A DNA stretch of 64,000 nt from Microlunatus speluncae (GTDB lineage: Bacteria; Actinomycetota; Actinomycetes; Propionibacteriales; Propionibacteriaceae): assembly GCF_009299835.1 (NCBI RefSeq), contig NZ_VKCZ01000021.1, positions 248,001 to 312,000 on the forward strand, given 5' to 3'. Below the pieces are notes generated by a model. It was not told the DNA's origin. It searched no databases and was given only the letters and a program-made list of their open reading frames with translations. A program made the translations under genes and the position numbers. Position 1 is the first letter of the stretch; every line of letters begins with the position of its first letter. Below are positions 1 through 8,678 of the stretch, in pieces.

Positions 1-1278
1 CGGCCGCCGCTCGTACCAGCCGTTGGCGACCATCTCGTCGTACAGCTTGTCCTGCACCCCGTCGATCGAGGCCCGCACCTTGTCACTGAGCTCGGACACC
101 CGCACCTCGCCGCCGGGCGCGGCCAGGCCGTCCAGCAGCTCGATCTCGAACGGATGCAACTCGCTCGGGTCGGCCTCCTTCGGCCGGGACAGCACCCAGT
201 CGGTCCGGGCGAACTCGGACTCCCGCGGCAGCTCGGTGATCAGCAGGTGACCGCGGACGGCCAGGTCGATCAGGCTCGCGGTGACGTCGATCGGGTCGAC
301 CCGTTCGTCGACCACGGTGCCGACCTGGCCGGGCCGGATCTCGCCGACCACGCGGAATTCGGACTCGCCATCGCCGACCGGCGCGAACTCACCGATCTTG
401 GCGATCTGACCGCCGGGCCGGGCGTCGGCGCCGGCGAGCCGGTGCAGCGCGAACAGGACGATCCCGCCGAGCACCAGCAGCGCCAGCGCGATGCCGAGCT
501 GCAGCGGGCCGACGGAGAAGGCGCGGCCGAGGGTCCAGCGGGTCTCGATCACCTCGTTCGAGGGGACCGCGTCGGCCGGGAAGTCGATCCGGATCGCGAC
601 CTCTTCGTTCTCACCGCGAGGCCCGTCCCGGAAGGTCGGGTTCGGCGCGTCGTGAGTGCCGCCGGCGGCGAAGTCACAGGTCACGTCCGACCCGGGCGGG
701 CCGGCCGTGCAGTCGATGTTGGCCAGCGGCGCCGGGATCGCCACGGTCGCGTTGAACTCGGTGACCTGGAGGCTGAGCCCCTGCAGCAGCCGTACGCTCA
801 GCGCCGTGGTCCCGTAGTCGGCGGTGATCACCGCACCGGACACCTGGTACGTCAGTTCGAGCTCGGTCGCGCCGTTGGTCGGCATCGTCACGGTGACCGA
901 CCGGCTGTCCCGGACCTCCGTCGGGGTGACGCCCTGGCCGCCCGCCTTCGCGGCGAAGCCGTTGACCTGTTGCACCCGCTCCCGGTCCGGTTCCTGCGGC
1001 AGCGGATCCCGCAGCTCGAACCGCTGCTTCACCTCGGCCGGGACCGACCCGGTGAAGACGATCTTCTCGGTCACCTTGAGGACGCCGTCGAAGCCGAGTT
1101 GGGCCTGGACGTCGACCGAGGAAGCCGTGCCCTCGGCCCGCGCGGGCCGGGCCATCGGCCCCGCCAGCAGGGCCGCGGCGAGGGCCACGAGGAGGAGCGA
1201 GAACACGGTGAAGCGGGCCAGCCGGCCGGCCCGACCGGTCGTCAGACGTCCCGGTTCGGGCGCAGGTGAGCTCAACAC
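1..1278 (-). CDS. DUF2207-family predicted membrane protein (C-terminus cut by window edge)
   Basis: The reading frame runs from a GTG at 1278 off the left edge, giving 426 residues. It has an N-terminal signal-like hydrophobic segment (about residues 22-48, ending near ARAEG), a long extracytoplasmic beta-rich region, a second transmembrane helix (about 255-277) and the start of a cytoplasmic domain that includes GTVVDERVDP and DVTASLIDLAVRGHL. This order is typical of the DUF2207 (YciQ-like) family, whose members usually carry further transmembrane helices and a Gly-rich tail that would lie outside the window. A GGGAGG ribosome binding site sits 9 bases upstream of the GTG. Function is unknown for the family. 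It is divergent from the metallopeptidase at 1400. Confidence 0.8.
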   Translation of the reverse strand, partial: MLSSPAPEPGRLTTGRAGRLARFTVFSLLLVALAAALLAGPMARPARAEGTASSVDVQAQLGFDGVLKVTEKIVFTGSVPAEVKQRFELRDPLPQEPDRERVQQVNGFAAKAGGQGVTPTEVRDSRSVTVTMPTNGATELELTYQVSGAVITADYGTTALSVRLLQGLSLQVTEFNATVAIPAPLANIDCTAGPPGSDVTCDFAAGGTHDAPNPTFRDGPRGENEEVAIRIDFPADAVPSNEVIETRWTLGRAFSVGPLQLGIALALLVLGGIVLFALHRLAGADARPGGQIAKIGEFAPVGDGESEFRVVGEIRPGQVGTVVDERVDPIDVTASLIDLAVRGHLLITELPRESEFARTDWVLSRPKEADPSELHPFEIELLDGLAAPGGEVRVSELSDKVRASIDGVQDKLYDEMVANGWYERRP

Positions 1279-1386
1279 GGGGTACAGCCTCCCACAAACC
1301 CCGGTCCTCACGATGTGGGTCGGCGGCGAGCCCCGAATTGCGCTCTGGTGAGCGGCGGGGTCGTCGCGGAGCGGCCGCCCTACGGC

Positions 1387-1392
1387 TATCGT
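1387..1392 (+). promoter_or_regulatory. -10 element (TATCGT) for a leaderless start at 1400
   Basis: TATCGT lies 7 bases before the GTG at 1400, the spacing expected when transcription begins at the start codon. No Shine-Dalgarno sequence is present. This supports the GTG at 1400 over the in-frame GTG at 1391, which overlaps the -10 itself. Confidence 0.5.
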
Positions 1393-1399
1393 GGCGGCC

Positions 1400-2491
1400 G
1401 TGACGCAACCGCAGTGGGGATCCCCGGCGCCGGGTCAACGGGTTGGTGGCCAGCAGCCGAATTGGACCGGATATGCCCCGACGGGCCGGACGTCATCGTT
1501 CAGCCCGCCCGGCGGATTCTCGCCGTACGGTCAGCAGCCGGCCCCCGGTCAGCTGCCCGGGCGACCGCCCGCCCCGCCGCCGCGTCGCCGCAGCCCGCTC
1601 GGCAAGCTGCTCGGCGCGATGATCGTGCTCGCCATCGTCGCCTCGATCGGCCTGGTCGCGACCCTGGTCGCCAACCCGGCCACCCAGTCCGCGTACCAGA
1701 ACGACGACTTCCCGGTGCCGGCGCCGGAGGAGAACCCGCCCGAGGTCCCGCGGCCGCAGACGTACGAAGAGGCCGAGGAGATGATCACGGCCAATCGGTT
1801 CTACGACGAGCAGACGCCGATCCCGGTGCGCTGCGAGGAAGGCCCGATCGACGTCACCCAGGCGTCCGATCCGGAGCTCGAGGAGCACCTGAACAACCTG
1901 ATGGAGTGTCTGGTCCGGGTGTGGCAGCCGCCGGTCACCGCGGCCGGCTGGGAGATCGTCCGCCCCTCCGTCACCGTCTACAGCGAGAAGGTCAAGACCA
2001 AGTGCGGCGAGACCGGCGTCAACGCGTCCTATTGCAGCGCCGATCAGCAGGTCTACTTCTCCAACCAGCTGGTCCGGGCGCTCCCGGCGGTCGGTGAGAA
2101 CAAGTGGGTCGCGTACATCATCATGGCGCACGAGTTCGCGCACGCCCTGCAAGCCCGGACCAACATCCTGATCTCGGCCCATGCGCTGGTCCAGGACGAG
2201 GACGAGGGCGCCCAGCTCGAGATGAGCCGCCGGATCGAGGTGCAGGCCGACTGCCTGTCGGCGATGTTCCTGCGGTCGGTCTCCCGCTCGCTCGAGGTCA
2301 AGCAGGACGACCTGGAGGGCATTGAGGCGACCTACAAGGCGATCGGTGACGACACCCTGACCGGCAAGAAGAACGTGAACGGCAACCACGGTCTGGCCCG
2401 GTCCCGGGAGTACTGGGCCAACCAGGGTCTCGGCAGCAGCGACGTGAAGACCTGCAACACCTACGTGGCCGACGCGAAGCTGGTCCGCTGA
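1400..2491 (+). CDS. Neutral zinc metallopeptidase family membrane protein
   Basis: The product is about 363 residues. It begins with a Pro/Gly/Gln-rich cytoplasmic tail (residues 1-66), then one transmembrane helix (about 70-91) and an extracytoplasmic domain. The catalytic zinc signature HEFAH lies at about residues 244-248, and a downstream Glu in RIEVQADC (about 280) is the likely third ligand. This arrangement fits the YpfJ-like putative neutral zinc metallopeptidase family, whose substrates are not established. Several Cys pairs suggest disulfides outside the membrane. I start it at GTG 1400, which gives MTQPQ and fits a leaderless promoter. Confidence 0.85.
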   Translation: MTQPQWGSPAPGQRVGGQQPNWTGYAPTGRTSSFSPPGGFSPYGQQPAPGQLPGRPPAPPPRRRSPLGKLLGAMIVLAIVASIGLVATLVANPATQSAYQNDDFPVPAPEENPPEVPRPQTYEEAEEMITANRFYDEQTPIPVRCEEGPIDVTQASDPELEEHLNNLMECLVRVWQPPVTAAGWEIVRPSVTVYSEKVKTKCGETGVNASYCSADQQVYFSNQLVRALPAVGENKWVAYIIMAHEFAHALQARTNILISAHALVQDEDEGAQLEMSRRIEVQADCLSAMFLRSVSRSLEVKQDDLEGIEATYKAIGDDTLTGKKNVNGNHGLARSREYWANQGLGSSDVKTCNTYVADAKLVR

Positions 2492-2507
2492 CCCAGCCGG
2501 GTCCTGA

Positions 2508-2987
2508 TCAGGGCGCGTCGCGCTGGATCAGCGCGGTGGCGATGGCGGCGATGCCTTCGCCGCGGCCGGTCAGGCCGAGTCCATCGGCGGTAGTGCCGGC
2601 GACTGCGACCGGGGCTCCGATCGCGTCACCCAGGGCCCGTTCGGCCTCGGCCCGCCGGGGTCCGAGCTTGGGCCGGTTGCCGACCACCTGGATCGCCACG
2701 TTGCCGATCTCGTAGCCGGCGTCGCGGACCAGCCGGGCCGTCTCGGTCAGCAGGGCGACCCCGCTGGCGCCGCTCCATTCGGGCCGGTCGGTGCCGAAGT
2801 TCGAGCCGAGATCGCCGAGCCCGGCGGCGCTGAGCAGCGCGTCACAGGCGGCGTGGGCGGCGACATCCCCGTCGGAGTGGCCGTGCAGGCCGGCCGGTTC
2901 GTCGGGGAAGATCAGGCCGGCAAGCGCCATCGCCCGCCCCGGCTCGAGACGATGGACGTCGACACCGATTCCGGTGCGTACGGTCAT
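2508..2987 (-). CDS. ispF: 2-C-methyl-D-erythritol 2,4-cyclodiphosphate synthase
   Basis: IspF converts CDP-ME 2-phosphate to the cyclic diphosphate in the non-mevalonate isoprenoid pathway. From the ATG at 2987 the protein is 159 residues, the normal family length. It shows GIGVDVHRL at the N-terminus (metal ligands Asp10 and His12), HGHSDGDVAAHAACDALL with the conserved His and Asp, FGTDRPEW, and the C-terminal TADGLGLTGRGEGI motif. The frame is open further upstream into carD, but that extension is low-complexity and unrelated to the family. IspD, often adjacent, is not in the window. It lies 46 bases downstream of carD and is probably co-transcribed with it. Confidence 0.95.
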   Translation of the reverse strand: MTVRTGIGVDVHRLEPGRAMALAGLIFPDEPAGLHGHSDGDVAAHAACDALLSAAGLGDLGSNFGTDRPEWSGASGVALLTETARLVRDAGYEIGNVAIQVVGNRPKLGPRRAEAERALGDAIGAPVAVAGTTADGLGLTGRGEGIAAIATALIQRDAP

Positions 2988-3033
2988 CAGAGCTGGGACG
3001 GGCGATGGATTGTTCGGGTGCGGAAGGGGTCGC

Positions 3034-3519
3034 TCAGGAAGCGAGGACCTCGTCCAGCAGGATTTCAGCCTTGTCCTCCGGGACGCGCTCGGCCAGAGCG
3101 AGCTCGGAGACCAGGATCTGCCGGGCCTTGGCCAGCATCCGCTTCTCGCCGGCGGACAGGCCGCGCTCGCGCTCGCGACGCCAGAGGTCGCGGACGACCT
3201 CCGCAACCTTCATCACGTTGCCGGAGTGCAGCTTCTCCAGGTTGGCCTTGTAACGCCGAGACCAGTTGGTCGGCTCTTCGGTGTGCGGTGCCCGCAGGAC
3301 ATTGAACACCCGCTCCAGACCATCGGCATCGACGACGTCACGCACGCCGACCAGGTCGAGGTTGCAGGCAGGGACGCGAACCACCAGGTCGTTTTGACCA
3401 ACGATTCGCAGTACCAGATAGAGCTTGTCTTCGCCCTTGATTTGTCGCGTTTCGATGTCCTCGATGACAGCGGCCCCATGATTGGGGTAAACCACCGTTT
3501 CGCCGACTGTAAAGGTCAT
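3034..3519 (-). CDS. carD: CarD/CdnL-family RNA polymerase-binding transcription regulator
   Basis: CarD binds the RNA polymerase beta subunit and stabilises open promoter complexes, especially at rRNA promoters; it is essential in mycobacteria. The 161-residue product begins with the Tudor-like polymerase-interaction domain (GETVVYPNHGAAVIEDIE and LVLRIVGQNDLVVRVP). It continues into the helical DNA-binding domain (NWSRRYKANLEKL, EVVRDLWRRE, GEKRMLAKARQILVSEL). Length and motifs match the family throughout. It is followed by ispF, as in many actinobacteria. Confidence 0.96.
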   Translation of the reverse strand: MTFTVGETVVYPNHGAAVIEDIETRQIKGEDKLYLVLRIVGQNDLVVRVPACNLDLVGVRDVVDADGLERVFNVLRAPHTEEPTNWSRRYKANLEKLHSGNVMKVAEVVRDLWRRERERGLSAGEKRMLAKARQILVSELALAERVPEDKAEILLDEVLAS

Positions 3520-3877
3520 GTTGTTTTGTACCCCTTTCGCAGGCTCAAGTTTACCACGGGGATGGGCCCTCCCCTGGAGATGTTTGCGCTAGCCAGAGGC
3601 CGAAAACCGGCCAAGGTCGTAGCTTGACAACACCTGGCAACTGTGCCTGCCGGTGCCTGCTGTCCACGCCTTCGTCGCCGGTCCAGGAGGGGAGCCCCGT
3701 CAACCGCGGGAGAGGATCGTACCGCCCTGGTCGGACACCCGTCGAGACCTGGAACGCCGCCGGTCGGGCCGAGCCGGCGGTGTTCGTACCGGCGTTTCCT
3801 CGACCTGGATCAGCGAACGGGGGCGCAGGACACTAAGCTGCAGCCGATTCGACTCATCGAGCCCCAGGAGTGAAATC
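3520..3877. promoter_or_regulatory. Divergent intergenic region upstream of carD and the lipoprotein gene
   Basis: This 358-base stretch contains no convincing gene. On the minus strand TAAACT at 3553-3548 is a plausible -10 for carD, leaving a short leader with AAAGGGG about 11 bases from the ATG. On the plus strand CCAGGAG at 3864-3870 is the ribosome binding site for the GTG at 3878. I found no strong inverted repeat. Confidence 0.4.
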
Positions 3878-4441
3878 GTGCCCCCGTCGGTGCAATCCGC
3901 GACCCGCCTCCGCCGCCTGGCCAAGGCCGGCGCCGCGATCATCCTGTCGGCCGCGCTGACGGTCACGGCCGGTTGCGGCTTCGATGTGCAGACCAACAAG
4001 CCGTACACGCCGGGTGAAGGGGTCAACGCCGACATCGGCCCGCGCCAGGGCGCCGTCGCTGTGCGCAACCTGCTGATCGCCAGCAAGGAGCCGGGCACCG
4101 GCTTCGTCTCCGCCAGCCTCACCGCGGGTCACAACGACACGCTGCAGCGGATCACCGGCCGGGCCTTCAAGGCCGACGGCTCCGCCGGCACCCCGCTGAC
4201 GGCGACCCTGCCGGCCCCGGTCGCCATCACGGCGGGCTCGCTGCTGGTCCTCACCGATCAGCAGCTGATCACGATCACCGGCGCCGACCTGGCCCCCGGG
4301 CTCGATGCCGAACTCACCCTGACCTTCGCCACCGCGGGCGAGACGACCATTCGGGTGCCGGTCGTAACGGCCGACGATCCGCAGTTCGAGACCATCTCCC
4401 CCTCCCCATCGCCGTCGCCCTCAGCCTCGGCCACCGGCTGA
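3878..4441 (+). CDS. Secreted lipoprotein, PCu(A)C/DUF461-like
   Basis: The GTG start at 3878 is preceded by CCAGGAG at 7 bases and gives a 187-residue protein. The N-terminus is a classical lipoprotein signal: basic RLRRLAK, a hydrophobic core, and the lipobox TAGC, with Cys about 30 as the lipidation site. The mature part is beta-rich, includes AVAVRNLLIA and a hydrophobic immunoglobulin-like core, and ends in a Ser/Pro-rich tail. Actinobacteria often carry a copper-chaperone-like (DUF461) lipoprotein near carD, and this looks like that gene. No Met/His copper motif is obvious, so a metal role is only inferred. Confidence 0.7.
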   Translation: MPPSVQSATRLRRLAKAGAAIILSAALTVTAGCGFDVQTNKPYTPGEGVNADIGPRQGAVAVRNLLIASKEPGTGFVSASLTAGHNDTLQRITGRAFKADGSAGTPLTATLPAPVAITAGSLLVLTDQQLITITGADLAPGLDAELTLTFATAGETTIRVPVVTADDPQFETISPSPSPSPSASATG

Positions 4442-4458
4442 CAGCGTTCGGCCGGAAT

Positions 4459-5313
4459 TCACCGGCCGATGGAGAAGAAGTAGCCGACGTCTTCCGCGAA
4501 CCGCCCGTTGGGCTGGTGATCGGTCAGTCGGCGGCGCAGCTGGGCCTCGAACTCGTCGACCTTCGGTCCGAGGGCGCGGCGGGAGGCGTACGAGCGGGAG
4601 TAGACGTGGCCGATCACCTCGTCCAGCGAACGCTCGCGGCTCTCGACGAAGGAACGGTGGGTGACCCGGAAGCCTTCCTCGGCCAGCAGGTCTTCGTGGG
4701 AGATCAGCCGCTGCCCCGGTGGGCTCTGGTCCGAGGTCGGTGCCGGCGGCGACGCGGACCGTCGCCACTCCCGGACGGACCGCTGGATGATGAGCTCCCA
4801 CTCGGGCCGTGGATCCTCCGGGCGCCGGCCGGAGCCCATGATCACCAAGGTCCCTCCGTCGCTCAGCCAGCGCCGGGCCGACCGGGCCACCGGGCGACGG
4901 TCGAGCCGGTGGAAGGCGTTGGCGATGGTGATCATCCGCAACTCGCCGTCGCCGACCGCCAGTGTCTCCGCCCGCCCGCAGGTCCACCGGACGCCGACGC
5001 CCGCTCGGGTCGCCGCCGCGGCGCCGACCTTGATCATGTCCGGCTCCTGGTCGACCGCCCACACGTCGGTGAATCGTCGGGCCATCGGGATCGCCACCTG
5101 CCCGGTGCCGCAGGCCAGGTCGAGCAGGGTGCCGTCGCCGGGCGACCCGGCCGTGATCATGATGTCGTCGAGCATCGCCTCGGGATAGCCGTCCCGATAT
5201 TTCGCGTAGTACTCGGCCGTGCCGGCGAACAGGTCCGGAGCGAACTCGGGGCGCAGCGGGAACGCCGGCCGGTCCCGGCCCGCTTCGCCATCGGTCTCAG
5301 CTGCCCGGCACAC
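4459..5313 (-). CDS. Class I SAM-dependent methyltransferase
   Basis: The 284-residue product carries motif I LLDLACGTGQVAIPMA (SAM-binding Gly loop), motif II WAVDQEPDMI (acidic residue contacting the ribose), and a post-loop AFHRLDR segment. This resembles Methyltransf_11/25 family enzymes that methylate small molecules or lipids. An N-terminal AEYYAKYRDGYP motif is common in this family. The substrate cannot be read from the sequence. The GTG start is supported by TAGCAT exactly 6 bases upstream (leaderless). It ends head-to-head with the lipoprotein gene and is divergent from the phosphotransferase at 5396. Confidence 0.8.
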   Translation of the reverse strand: MCRAAETDGEAGRDRPAFPLRPEFAPDLFAGTAEYYAKYRDGYPEAMLDDIMITAGSPGDGTLLDLACGTGQVAIPMARRFTDVWAVDQEPDMIKVGAAAATRAGVGVRWTCGRAETLAVGDGELRMITIANAFHRLDRRPVARSARRWLSDGGTLVIMGSGRRPEDPRPEWELIIQRSVREWRRSASPPAPTSDQSPPGQRLISHEDLLAEEGFRVTHRSFVESRERSLDEVIGHVYSRSYASRRALGPKVDEFEAQLRRRLTDHQPNGRFAEDVGYFFSIGR

Positions 5314-5395
5314 GAGCCGATGCTAAACCCCGGCGACGGCTTGGCCGGCCGGAAACTCGGTCGATCTGGCGGGCGCCCGACGTTACGGTGACCGG
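5314..5395. promoter_or_regulatory. Divergent promoter region with two leaderless -10 elements
   Basis: On the minus strand TAGCAT (5325-5320) is 6 bases from the GTG at 5313. On the plus strand TACGGT (5384-5389) is 6 bases from the ATG at 5396. Neither gene has a ribosome binding site, so both are predicted to give leaderless transcripts. Confidence 0.5.
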
Positions 5396-6220
5396 ATGGG
5401 CGATCAGGGCGCGGGACGAGCAGCCGAGCCGGAGATCGCGCTCGACGGCGGGTCTCATTCGGGGGCCGTGCGGGTGGGCCGGACGGTGCGGCGTCGGGGT
5501 GGTGTGTGGTCGCCCGCCGTGCTCGACCTGCTGCGGCATCTCGAGGAGACCGGCTTCGCGGGGGCGCCGCGGGCGCTGGGCTTCGATGATCAAGGACGCG
5601 AGGTGTTGAGCTTCCTCGAGGGCGAGGTCGGCGCCGGACTACCGGAGGTCGACGACGGGCCTGTACCGGATGATCACTGGTTCTGGCGCGACGACGTGCT
5701 GGTGCGACTCGGCGGGCTGGTGCGCGAGTTCCACGATGCCGCGGCGACGTTTCCGTGGGCCGACCGCGAGTGGCAACTGCCGATCCAGGAGCCGGTGGAA
5801 ACGATCTGCCACAACGACCTGGCGCCGTGGAACGTGATCTTCCGGGCCGGCGCGCCGGCGGCGTTGATCGACTGGGAGGCGGCGGCCCCGGGCCCCCGCG
5901 CCTGGGATCTCGGCTTCCTCGCCTGGCGTTGGGTGCCGTTTTGGACCGATGAGCGCTGCCGGTCAGCCGGGCTGCCGAAGAGCCTGGCCGATCGGGCGCG
6001 CCGGCTCCGGCTGCTGCTCGAGGGCTACGGAGTCGAACCCGACCTCGCCCTGCTGCGGACCGCGATCGAGCGGACGCGGGGATTCCAAGATCATCTGTGG
6101 CAGCTGGTCGCCGAGGGCTCGGAATGGGAAGTGTGCCTGGCGCGACGGGGTGTGCTCGACGAGATCGCCCGGGAGATCGCCTGGGTCGAGGAGCACGCGG
6201 TCGCCCTGCTGGAAGCATGA
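5396..6220 (+). CDS. Aminoglycoside phosphotransferase (APH) family protein
   Basis: The 274-residue protein has a small-molecule kinase fold. The catalytic loop is ICHNDLAPWNVIF (His-x-Asp with the metal-binding Asn), followed by the DFG-equivalent ALIDWEAAAPGPRAWDLGFLAW. The N-lobe retains only a weak Lys region (VGRTVRRRGGVW). Family members phosphorylate aminoglycosides, choline, macrolides or other small molecules; the substrate is not evident and resistance should not be assumed. The predicted start at 5396 is leaderless. It is convergent with the gene ending at 6699 across a repeat-rich gap. Confidence 0.8.
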   Translation: MGDQGAGRAAEPEIALDGGSHSGAVRVGRTVRRRGGVWSPAVLDLLRHLEETGFAGAPRALGFDDQGREVLSFLEGEVGAGLPEVDDGPVPDDHWFWRDDVLVRLGGLVREFHDAAATFPWADREWQLPIQEPVETICHNDLAPWNVIFRAGAPAALIDWEAAAPGPRAWDLGFLAWRWVPFWTDERCRSAGLPKSLADRARRLRLLLEGYGVEPDLALLRTAIERTRGFQDHLWQLVAEGSEWEVCLARRGVLDEIAREIAWVEEHAVALLEA

Positions 6221-6286
6221 CGAGGGTCGGGGTTCGCGCAGCCCCCGGTGGCGCCTCTCTCCCGCGCAACGGTCGCATCGGGCCTG

Positions 6287-6500
6287 CCCTTCGACAGGCT
6301 CAGGGAACGAACAAGCTCGGGGCGCGCCGCTTTCGGGTGTGGAGGTTTAGGGGTTCGTTCCCTGAGCCCGTCGAAGGGGCAAGCCGGACCGCGCCGGTTC
6401 TCCCGACGGTTTCGGCCTGACGGCCGGAAAGACGCAGCAAAGGGCGGGCGGGTTGTCGCGGTCGGTCCGTCTCGCGGCCGGGCGCCGGTTCCGGCGATGG
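6287..6500. repeat. Dispersed repeat pair plus composite module (copy A)
   Basis: This convergent gap holds an inverted pair of the GTTCGTTCCCTGAGCCTGTC element (minus copy 6287-6312, plus copy 6353-6378). The plus copy continues into a longer module: GGCAAGCC, a spacer, GGAAAGACGCAGCAAAGG, then a GGTCGG...CGGCCGGG...GCCGGTTCCGG tail to about 6500. The same order recurs at 37046-37180 and 51310-51450. The remainder of the 478-base gap (6221-6698) shows nothing coding. Confidence 0.75.
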
Positions 6501-6698
6501 CCGGTGCCGCCGGTAGTCCTTCTCGCTGGACCGCGCGTCTCCGGGGCGTCGAGGAATTGTGTTGATCATCGAGAGTGACGTTTCGCACCTGAAGACGGAC
6601 GATCGAGGTCGAAAAGGTCACACTCGATGAACCCGAAGCACCCGTCAGGCCAGAAACCCCAGGAGATCGGCGGGGACTGGCTTTCCCTTCGACCGGTT

Positions 6699-7691
6699 TC
6701 AGGCATCCGAGCCGGCTTCCGGTCGGTCCCGGCCGAGCTCGCCGTACTGCCGGGCCACCTGGTGGAAGGCGGCCTTGGGGCGGGGCTCGCCGTCTTCGGG
6801 TACGGCGACGATGCCGAAGCCGGCCTTGTCGAGATCGACGCGCGGATCGTCCCGGCGGGGAAATCCGCGCATGGCGTAGGTGAAGACGAAGCAACCGGCG
6901 ACGCCGGTCTCGGCGAACAGGTCGATCAGCTCCCCCAGATAGCGGGCCTGCGTCTCCTCGTCCCGCGGATGATCATCACGAATGACCGGCGGGTCGGTGA
7001 ACCAGTTGACGATCCGGAACGACCCGGGTCCACGCCGTTCGGCGCCGGCGAAGGCGCCGCAGCCGAACTCGGTGATGATCACCGGCCGGTCGTGGTCACG
7101 GACCAGGGCGGCCACCCGGCGGGCGTACGCCTCGTCGTCGGTGCCGGACCGGTAGAGGCTGACCCCGACCGCGTCGAACCGGGTCCAGTCGACCTCCTCC
7201 CAGCTCGCCGCGGCATAGCTGACCGGCCCCGAGAACACGTCCCGGGCGGTCACCGCGGCCCGATCCAGAAGTTGATCAAGCCGGCGGTCGATCCGTCGCC
7301 GGAGCAGCCGGTGGGCGCGGAGGATGATCCGCAGCCGCAGGTACGACCAGGAGCCCGGGACGATGCCGCGCGCGGTGTGGGAGAACTCGCTGCCGACCAG
7401 CAGGGTCACCCGATCGGGGAATCGCTGCCGCAACCGTTCCGCCGCTCGGCCGACCCGGCGCAGCTGATCAAGAAGGTCGGACCATGGTCGGTCGAGCAGG
7501 TGCGGCCGGATCCAGACGTCGAGCCCGGCATCGATCACCGCCGCGGCGGCATCGGCCAACTGATCGGGGTCGCCGCCGATGATCATGACGGCGGTGCAGT
7601 GCAGCTCGTCGCGGATGATCGGCAGGTCCTGCCGGAGCCGGTCGGTCGACACATCGTCCAGCAGGTAGGAGATTCCTCGGATCCGCAGCAC
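6699..7691 (-). CDS. Glycoside hydrolase-like TIM-barrel protein (clan GH-A-like)
   Basis: This 330-residue protein has no signal peptide. It shows alternating strand/helix segments of a TIM barrel with two well-placed acidic residues: LLVGSEFS near the middle (candidate acid/base Glu) and VIITEFGCG late (candidate nucleophile Glu). WFTDPP and CFVFTYAMRGFPR form the last strands, as in clan GH-A glycosidases. A specific GH family cannot be assigned by eye. The GTG at 7691 is the best start but has no clear ribosome binding site. Confidence 0.65.
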   Translation of the reverse strand: MLRIRGISYLLDDVSTDRLRQDLPIIRDELHCTAVMIIGGDPDQLADAAAAVIDAGLDVWIRPHLLDRPWSDLLDQLRRVGRAAERLRQRFPDRVTLLVGSEFSHTARGIVPGSWSYLRLRIILRAHRLLRRRIDRRLDQLLDRAAVTARDVFSGPVSYAAASWEEVDWTRFDAVGVSLYRSGTDDEAYARRVAALVRDHDRPVIITEFGCGAFAGAERRGPGSFRIVNWFTDPPVIRDDHPRDEETQARYLGELIDLFAETGVAGCFVFTYAMRGFPRRDDPRVDLDKAGFGIVAVPEDGEPRPKAAFHQVARQYGELGRDRPEAGSDA

Positions 7692-7954
7692 GTCGTCTAT
7701 CCCGGCCCGACGAGCGAGACTCTGGCCGATCGCATGCAGCGGAGTCTAGCCTCGATCTTTCGTGATCTTGGTGGCGACAGGTTCGGCCGACCAACCTGAA
7801 CGTTCGTCCTGAGGCGGAAGGCGGGATGGTCGGAGTTTCGAGGACCCGTACAGAGCGAGGCACTCCCCGAGTGCAGTGGCATTCCGGTGGCTGCACGACC
7901 TCGGCGCTGTGGTCGTCGCCAGGAGGAGGTCAGCCGTCCTGACAGGTGCACCGT

Positions 7955-8027
7955 CACAAATCGGGGGCGCAACCCGGTCCCACCGAGCGATTTCCGGTCC
8001 CGCGGGGCGTTGTGCCCCCGATTTGTG
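7955..8027. repeat. Long intergenic inverted repeat (14-bp perfect arms)
   Basis: CACAAATCGGGGGC (7955-7968) is matched by its exact complement at 8014-8027. Imperfect pairing extends both outward and inward. It lies in the 579-base gene-free gap 7692-8270, downstream of the carbonic anhydrase gene. I see nothing coding in that gap. Confidence 0.7.
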
Positions 8028-8161
8028 CCAGTGCGCCAGCCCGCCCCGCCGACCACCCCCATCAAGTCCACGACCGATCAGCTGAACCCCGGCGGGCGTG
8101 ACATCGCGGCAACCCCCGGCACCGAGACCGACCTCGGCTGGATGCGCAACCCAGCGGGTGA

Positions 8162-8232
8162 CCGGAATCGACCCGACGTCGCCGAAGTCGGGCATTCTCG
8201 GCGGGTTTCGGGTGACGTCGGGTCGATTCCGG
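8162..8232. repeat. Long intergenic inverted repeat (19-bp perfect arms)
   Basis: CCGGAATCGACCCGACGTC (8162-8180) is exactly complementary to 8214-8232. An inner CGCCGA/TCGGCG pair inside the loop would extend a hairpin. It lies 39 bases beyond the stop of the carbonic anhydrase and could act as its terminator, although no T-tract follows. Confidence 0.75.
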
Positions 8233-8270
8233 ACATCGGGAGTGTTTCCATGGTTCCGACCCGCCGCCGG

Positions 8271-8678
8271 TCAGTTCGCGACCGGCGTGACCTCGCGGAG
8301 GCGGCCGGTCTCCACCTCGTAGACGAAGCCACGGACCGAGTCCTTCACGGGGATGAACGGGTCCGCCGCGATCCGTGCGATGGACTGCCGGACGTCCTCG
8401 TCCAGATCGCTGAAGGCCTCGGCCGGCCAATCGGGCTTGATCCCCGTCTCGTCCTCGAGCTGGGCCTTGAACCCGTCGTCGGTGAAGGTCAGCATCCCGC
8501 AGTCGGTGTGGTGGATCAGGATCACCTCGCGCGTGCCCAGCAGTCGCTGGCTGATCGCCAGACTGCGCCGCTCGTCGGCGGTGATCACCCCGCCGGCGTT
8601 GCGGATCACGTGGGCGTCGCCCTCCGCCAGGCCGAGCAGCCCGTACACGTTCAGCCGGGCGTCCATGCAGGCCACCAC
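8271..8678 (-). CDS. Beta-class carbonic anhydrase, N-terminus disrupted by an apparent frameshift
   Basis: The frame encodes a zinc enzyme hydrating CO2. It shows ACMDARLN (zinc Cys plus the Asp-Arg dyad), HVIRNAGG, and HHTDCGMLTF (zinc His and Cys), then the family C-terminus. It is closest to the Rv1284-type small beta enzymes, about 165 residues. Only 135 residues are available from GTG 8678. The missing N-terminal segment (YADGFDKG) is readable directly upstream in another frame, and one extra G in the GGGG run at 8711-8714 would join it to DLPLPPSRGV. Either a one-base deletion or a sequencing error is likely. A shortened protein keeping all zinc ligands is possible. Confidence 0.7.
   Translation of the reverse strand: MVACMDARLNVYGLLGLAEGDAHVIRNAGGVITADERRSLAISQRLLGTREVILIHHTDCGMLTFTDDGFKAQLEDETGIKPDWPAEAFSDLDEDVRQSIARIAADPFIPVKDSVRGFVYEVETGRLREVTPVAN

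Noticed and set aside
5396..6220. Antibiotic-resistance call for the APH-family gene
   Set aside because: The fold covers many small-molecule kinases. Nothing in sequence or context singles out an aminoglycoside substrate.
6287..6312. Insertion-sequence ends or transposase remnants at the dispersed element
   Set aside because: No transposase frame, no target duplications seen, and copies are only about 26 bases long apart from the shared module.
7746..8195. Open frames between the GH-like and carbonic anhydrase genes on both strands
   Set aside because: They run through the two inverted repeats, carry no recognisable motif and have no start signals.
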